This document shows positions 5,690 through 9,736 of a DNA stretch of 9,736 nt, one piece after another (positions within the stretch are counted from its first letter, which is position 1; the number at the start of each line of letters is the position of its first letter). Source of the DNA: an uncultured Clostridium sp. (GTDB lineage: Bacteria; Bacillota; Clostridia; TANB77; CAG-508); NCBI GenBank assembly GCA_900556695.1, contig USQA01000030.1, forward strand, positions 1-9,736. Direction: 5' to 3'. Below the pieces are notes generated by a model. That model was not told where the DNA came from, searched no databases, and was given only the letters and a program-made list of their open reading frames with translations. The translations under genes were made by a program, and so were the position numbers.

Positions 5690-7204
5690 TTATAGTTGAT
5701 TATAATAATTCATATTAATGTCTTTTCCTAAATGCCATCTTCCTATAAAATCAATTTTTAAGTATTCATCTAAGTTATATGTTGGCTCTTGTACAATATT
5801 TCCTTTGTTGTCTATGCTTCCCCATTTTCCATCTTTCTTTATTGATGCATATCCATATTCATTTTGCTCTGTTGCATCATCATAAATGTAATCAACTACA
5901 ACTTTTCCATTTTTATCTATAAAACCATATTTTCCATTTTTTCTGCTTAAATATAATGTATTTGATGTAAATATATCTTTAACATTTTTTTCTTCAAATT
6001 TAAAGTTATAATATTTATATTCTTCTCCTTGTCTAAGTTCTATATATCCTTTTTCATCATCTATATTTATTAATATTCCTGATTGTTTTATAGCAAATGT
6101 ATTGTCTATAATATCATTATTAAAGTCTTCAGTTTCTGCAATATATATATCAGCTTTTTCATCATAATTTATTGATTTATATTTAAATTCTATTTTTGTA
6201 TTATTTGAAATATCGATGATACCATATTTACCATCTTTTTTAGCAACAAATATTCCTGATTTAGCTTCTTTTAAATCTTCGTATGTAACAGCAATTACAC
6301 TTTCTCCTGTAATTTTTGCAATTCCATATTTATTATTTTTAGTATATATAATACCATTATCAATATTACTTGAAATTCCTTTTATTTCATCATAATCAAA
6401 ACTTTTTACTTCTGTTCCACCTTTTTGTACTAATATTTGTTTATTTGCTTTTTTAGCAACGTAGTAATCATTTCCATATACTTTTTCCATACCATCATAT
6501 ATAGGTTCTATTACAACGTTTTCTGAATAATCTACAACACCATATTTTCCATTATCTGATTTTATAATAAATCCAGATTTGTCATCTTTGCCTATATTGT
6601 CAATATCTGCATATTGAATTTTTAGTATTTCTTTTCCCTCATCGTTAATGATTCCATATTTTCCATTTTTCTTTACTTTTAGCGCATTTTTTATTCCTTG
6701 AATTGGCGAAATTTCTTCATAATCAATTGATGTCAATTCTTTTCCTGTTAGATTTATTAATCCGAATTTATCATCTTTTTCTACTTTTAATATATTTTCT
6801 TCATACCACATATTATTGTTTTTATCTACATTTGATATTGCCTCTATTTTGTCATAATTTGTGAATATTTCTTCATTTTTACTATTTAAGGCTTTTGTTT
6901 TATATTCTCCTGTTTGGTAATCAACATCATATGTACATAAAAATATATCATTTTTACTGTTTGGAACTATTATCATTTCTGCATAAGAAGGATCTATTAT
7001 ATTTTCCCCATTTGAATCAATAACTCCCCATTTATTATCTTTAAAACAAGTAAAATAATCTTTGCTTATTATTTTTCCTTGATCTTTAGTTAGTAATCCT
7101 TTTATCATAAATATGAACATTATAATTACAATAATTGCTATAATTACAGCAAATACTTTTTTCATATTTAATTTTGGTTCTTCATATCTTCTTCCTCTAC
7201 TCAC
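5690..7204 (-). CDS. Membrane-anchored WG-repeat protein
   Basis: A 504-residue protein: a short basic N-terminus (MSRGRRYEEPK), one membrane anchor at about 17-36, then an extracytoplasmic array of WG repeats. Eight clear units are recognised by a [K/N]-[W/Y/F]-G-[I/V/L/F/S]-[I/V]-D/N core, at aromatic residues 59, 147, 183, 221, 293, 327, 426 and 461. At least two more degenerate units fill the gaps near 270 and 385. Each unit continues with a G-acidic turn and an aromatic-acidic ending such as YDxI or YEEI. WG repeats form beta-rich scaffolds; their ligands are mostly unknown. The tail (IDFIGRWHLGKDINMNYY) is not repetitive. The start is a GTG at 7204 with AAGGAG (7218-7213) eight bases upstream; the ATG at 7237 lies inside the extended -10 promoter element and cannot be used from it. 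It is first in a probable operon with the CorA-like gene and acpS-tatD. Confidence 0.92.
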   Translation of the reverse strand: MSRGRRYEEPKLNMKKVFAVIIAIIVIIMFIFMIKGLLTKDQGKIISKDYFTCFKDNKWGVIDSNGENIIDPSYAEMIIVPNSKNDIFLCTYDVDYQTGEYKTKALNSKNEEIFTNYDKIEAISNVDKNNNMWYEENILKVEKDDKFGLINLTGKELTSIDYEEISPIQGIKNALKVKKNGKYGIINDEGKEILKIQYADIDNIGKDDKSGFIIKSDNGKYGVVDYSENVVIEPIYDGMEKVYGNDYYVAKKANKQILVQKGGTEVKSFDYDEIKGISSNIDNGIIYTKNNKYGIAKITGESVIAVTYEDLKEAKSGIFVAKKDGKYGIIDISNNTKIEFKYKSINYDEKADIYIAETEDFNNDIIDNTFAIKQSGILINIDDEKGYIELRQGEEYKYYNFKFEEKNVKDIFTSNTLYLSRKNGKYGFIDKNGKVVVDYIYDDATEQNEYGYASIKKDGKWGSIDNKGNIVQEPTYNLDEYLKIDFIGRWHLGKDINMNYYNQL

Positions 7205-7212
7205 TTTTATAA

Positions 7213-7218
7213 CTCCTT
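7213..7218 (-). promoter_or_regulatory. Ribosome binding site deciding the GTG start at 7204
   Basis: Minus-strand AAGGAG, eight bases before GTG at 7202-7204. The predicted transcript starts near 7221, so only this start is available. Confidence 0.8.
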
Positions 7219-7227
7219 TTTTTATAA

Positions 7228-7256
7228 AATATATCATAATTTAGTGTCTGTTGCAA
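7228..7256 (-). promoter_or_regulatory. Sigma-A promoter of the WG-repeat operon
   Basis: Minus strand: TTGCAA (7256-7251), a 17-base spacer ending in TGA, then TATATT (7233-7228), giving an extended -10. Transcription starts near 7221, about 17 bases before the GTG. This separates the WG-repeat, CorA-like and acpS-tatD genes from spoIIE transcription. Confidence 0.6.
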
Positions 7257-7339
7257 TAAAAATTAATAACAAAATGAACTTTATCCACTTTATAAAATTA
7301 TAAATTAAAATTAAACTTTTTTATAATAAAAAGAAAGTA

Positions 7340-7363
7340 GTAAAAAGATTTTTTTCTTTTTAC
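7340..7363 (-). terminator. Probable spoIIE terminator
   Basis: GTAAAAAG (7340-7347) pairs with CTTTTTAC (7356-7363); one more A-T pair gives a 9-bp stem with a six-base loop. On the minus strand it starts 11 bases after the spoIIE stop and is followed by a T-rich tract (TACTTTCTTTTTATT). The stem is GC-poor, so strength is uncertain. The rest of the gap to 7256 is AT-rich, with no gene seen. Confidence 0.5.
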
Positions 7364-7373
7364 CACATCCTTC

Positions 7374-9736
7374 TTAATCTTCTTTTTTCATAAACTTGCA
7401 AACTACTATACTCATATCATCTTTTGGTATTCCATAATTATTATCTATTGCTTCACTCAAAATTAAATCTGCGATTTTTTGGGTATTATTTGTTTCAATA
7501 TCTTCTAACAAATATTTTATCCATAGTTCTTTGTTCTTATATTCAACATTTGAATCTAAAATACCATCTGAGCACATTAACATTATATCTCCTGTAGATA
7601 TATCTTTATCAAATGTTTGTACATCGTTTACATCTATAATGCCTGCTGGCAATGTATTAGATTTTATAATCTGAACCTTTTTCTTGTTTTTAATATATGT
7701 TGGACATGCACCACTTTTTATAAATTCTATTGTTCCTTTATATAAATCTATTATTGCAATGTCTAAAGTCGAGAATACTTCGCTGTTTTGGTTAATTAAT
7801 GATGTATTTATTAATTCTAAAGACGTATTTTTATCAAATCCTGATAATAACAAGTTTTCTAACATTCTTAATGCTTGTGTACTACTTTTTTTAGCTTCTT
7901 GTCCACTTCCCATTCCATCACTAATTGCAACTAAATATTTTCCATCTTTTAATCTTATATTTAATGTACTATCTCCAGAAACTTTACTTTTATTCTTTAT
8001 TGTTTCTCCACTACCAATTGCCATTACATATTTATCGTCTGATATAAAACTAAGTTTCTTTCCTAAACTAACCTCGTCATTTAATACAATATTTTCTTTA
8101 AGCACTTTTGTTAGCACCTTTTCTATTGTATTTATCTTTAAAGTTTCTAGTATTTCATTTAAATAAATATCAACTATATATCTATCTTCTTTACTTATAG
8201 ATATGTCTTCTATGTTAATATCTTTTTGTTTTAATATTTCTATTATTTCTTTATTTTCTTTCTCGTATTTTTCTCCTAGTTCTAATTCTTTCTGAATATC
8301 TTTTGCCATATTTTGAATAGCTTTTGATACTCCATTTAGTTGTTTTTCCATATTCGCATTGTTTTGTTCTACTTTTTTTCTCCATATAAAATCTGATTTA
8401 CTTATTCTATATGACATATTAATAGTTCTTACTATTTCATTTATATTCTTTTCTAAAAGTTTGCTTACATTGTTATCGTTTGACTCTATAATGTAACTGT
8501 TACATTCTGCAAAAGTTTTTAATAAATCTTCTTTTTCTATTTGTTGTTTACCTAATAAAATAGAAAAGATTTTATCAATAATTTTCCCATCAACATTTGC
8601 TATATCATCATATAACATATTTTCTCTATATGGTTCTAAGTTATTTAATAGTTCTGCTATAAAAATTTGTTTATTTGCATTTCTATGTGTATTTTCTTCA
8701 AATGTTCTTGGTTCATATTTTTTATATGCTGTTGCCATTTCTTGTATAGCTTCTGATACACTATTTAAATTTTCTGCAACTTCTTTACTTTTGTTTAAAG
8801 CTCTATTAGGTACCACTGGTAAGAATTTAGAATTTCCTATAAATTCTTCTAAATCTATATGTAATGTTTTTGGAACTGCCAATAATCCAATAGAAGCAAT
8901 TAAAATTTCTTTAAAATGTATTAATTCTATAGTATATCCATTAGATACATATGCTAAAATCACATTTCCCAAAGCAAACCCTATTATAACGCCTAATTTT
9001 CCAAATCTATTTAATATTCCTGCAATCATTCCAGATATAGCATATGCTGCTATCATAATTGGTTCAGATCCTGTAATTATCCCTAATGTTACTCCTATTG
9101 TCACTCCTGATGTTGTTCCAACTAATACTCCATTTTTCCAACCTAATATCATTACAATTAATATACTCAATATATTTCTAATTCCAAATCCAAATATGTT
9201 TAAATCTCCAAATGCTCCTACAGAAATAGCAAGTAAAAGGCTTGCTCCTATTACTTCTTCTATTGAAAAAGCACTTCTTTTATTAAAGTCTTGTAATACC
9301 ACAATTGCATTAACAAAAATTTTATAAAATACTAATGCAATAATTGAAACTGCCACTCCTGATAACATATCATATATTGTAAATGTTGATATTGCTAGTT
9401 TTATAATTTGTAATAATAATGTTGATATAAAAACATTTTTACCAATCTTTATCTTTTCATTTCTTTCTTGTTCATTATATACAGGCTTAATTAAAAATAA
9501 AGTTACTACCATAATTAAAGCTGTTAAAAAATATCCTAGAGCTCCTCCTACTCCATACTTTATTAAATTTCCTATTAATGAAACAAGTACTATTCCCAAT
9601 GCTGGTACAGAAGACGCAAAACATGCTCCTAACATACTAACACTAAATATCGAAAATTCCCCTGTCAATCCAACCATTGACAACATAAAAGAGACAACAT
9701 ATAATACTATATTATTTTTTGCAAAAACATTAGCAA
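7374..9736 (-). CDS. spoIIE: Stage II sporulation protein E, serine phosphatase (N-terminus beyond window)
   Basis: 786 residues are visible and the frame is open to the right edge, so the first codons are missing. The ATG at 9686 is internal: it has no ribosome binding site, and 16 conserved-looking hydrophobic residues precede it in frame. SpoIIE is the sporulation PP2C-type phosphatase. It dephosphorylates SpoIIAA-P to activate sigma-F in the forespore and binds FtsZ at the polar septum. Numbering from the 9686 Met: about 275 residues of multiple membrane helices; a central, largely helical region (about 300-540); then the phosphatase domain (about 550-766). Metal-binding aspartates are D572 (SGDS), D590 (ISDGMGSG), D707 (CSDGI) and D757 (DDMS), spaced as in the Bacillus subtilis enzyme. 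FSTLDIAIIDL (638-648) is another signature. B. subtilis SpoIIE has 827 residues, so little is missing. It marks the host as an endospore former. No damage is seen. Confidence 0.96.
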   Translation of the reverse strand, partial: ANVFAKNNIVLYVVSFMLSMVGLTGEFSIFSVSMLGACFASSVPALGIVLVSLIGNLIKYGVGGALGYFLTALIMVVTLFLIKPVYNEQERNEKIKIGKNVFISTLLLQIIKLAISTFTIYDMLSGVAVSIIALVFYKIFVNAIVVLQDFNKRSAFSIEEVIGASLLLAISVGAFGDLNIFGFGIRNILSILIVMILGWKNGVLVGTTSGVTIGVTLGIITGSEPIMIAAYAISGMIAGILNRFGKLGVIIGFALGNVILAYVSNGYTIELIHFKEILIASIGLLAVPKTLHIDLEEFIGNSKFLPVVPNRALNKSKEVAENLNSVSEAIQEMATAYKKYEPRTFEENTHRNANKQIFIAELLNNLEPYRENMLYDDIANVDGKIIDKIFSILLGKQQIEKEDLLKTFAECNSYIIESNDNNVSKLLEKNINEIVRTINMSYRISKSDFIWRKKVEQNNANMEKQLNGVSKAIQNMAKDIQKELELGEKYEKENKEIIEILKQKDINIEDISISKEDRYIVDIYLNEILETLKINTIEKVLTKVLKENIVLNDEVSLGKKLSFISDDKYVMAIGSGETIKNKSKVSGDSTLNIRLKDGKYLVAISDGMGSGQEAKKSSTQALRMLENLLLSGFDKNTSLELINTSLINQNSEVFSTLDIAIIDLYKGTIEFIKSGACPTYIKNKKKVQIIKSNTLPAGIIDVNDVQTFDKDISTGDIMLMCSDGILDSNVEYKNKELWIKYLLEDIETNNTQKIADLILSEAIDNNYGIPKDDMSIVVCKFMKKED

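Noticed and set aside
5900..7060. Recurrent short DNA motif (ccatattttccat and variants) as a CRISPR-like or regulatory repeat array
   Set aside because: The copies fall in frame on the GKYG core of the WG repeats and are explained by protein repetition and codon bias.
7235..7237. ATG at 7237 as the start of the WG-repeat protein
   Set aside because: It overlaps the extended -10 element and has no ribosome binding site; GTG at 7204 has both signals.
7684..8166. Open plus-strand frame inside spoIIE
   Set aside because: Antisense to the conserved phosphatase domain, with low-complexity hydrophobic translation. A similar frame at 8791-9327 is rejected for the same reason, as are shorter ones at 4258-4482 and 4836-5021 in the neighbouring genes.
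9684..9686. ATG at 9686 as the start of spoIIE
   Set aside because: The frame is open to the window edge with hydrophobic, family-like residues upstream, and no ribosome binding site is present.

Overview
The window looks like chromosomal DNA from a very AT-rich, endospore-forming member of the Firmicutes, most likely Clostridia. The evidence is a nearly complete SpoIIE, strong AAGGAGG-type ribosome binding sites, sigma-A-like promoters, and A/T-dominated codons (two 60-base lines I counted, starting at 5521 and 8161, are about 18% GC). No species can be named from the sequence alone. There are no tRNA or rRNA genes, no intact insertion sequence and no CRISPR array.

Left part (1-1760, + strand): a promoter, then lemA and htpX. 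These encode a membrane-anchored LemA protein and an M48 zinc metalloprotease, a pairing that is common in bacteria. A hairpin lies between the two genes.

Middle part (about 1761-3235): a short accessory island, apparently the wreck of mobile DNA. It holds (i) a KilA-N-family pseudogene that has lost its N-terminus and carries a large internal in-frame deletion; (ii) a long, convergently placed terminator; (iii) a 203-residue minus-strand gene of unknown function and higher GC; (iv) a divergent promoter region with an 8+8 bp inverted repeat; and (v) an apparent pMV158/MobV-type origin of transfer followed by only the first ~19 codons of a MobV relaxase gene. The relaxase fragment runs head-on into the 3' end of the next chromosomal gene and seems to supply its last codons and stop.

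Right part (3213-9736, all - strand): reading leftward there is spoIIE (N-terminus beyond the right edge), a likely terminator, then a promoter driving a probable three-gene operon. That operon encodes a WG-repeat protein with one N-terminal membrane anchor, a CorA-like protein with one C-terminal membrane segment, and a single polypeptide joining a complete holo-ACP synthase (AcpS) to a complete TatD metal-dependent hydrolase.

The points most worth attention are the oriT/relaxase scar, the AcpS-TatD fusion, the KilA-N deletion whose junction falls on a repeated Asn-Glu-Ala, and the unknown island gene with its possible operator. Three starts were moved inward from the longest open frame because a good ribosome binding site, and in two cases a promoter overlapping the upstream start, decides them: 2920, 5668 and 7204, all on the minus strand.
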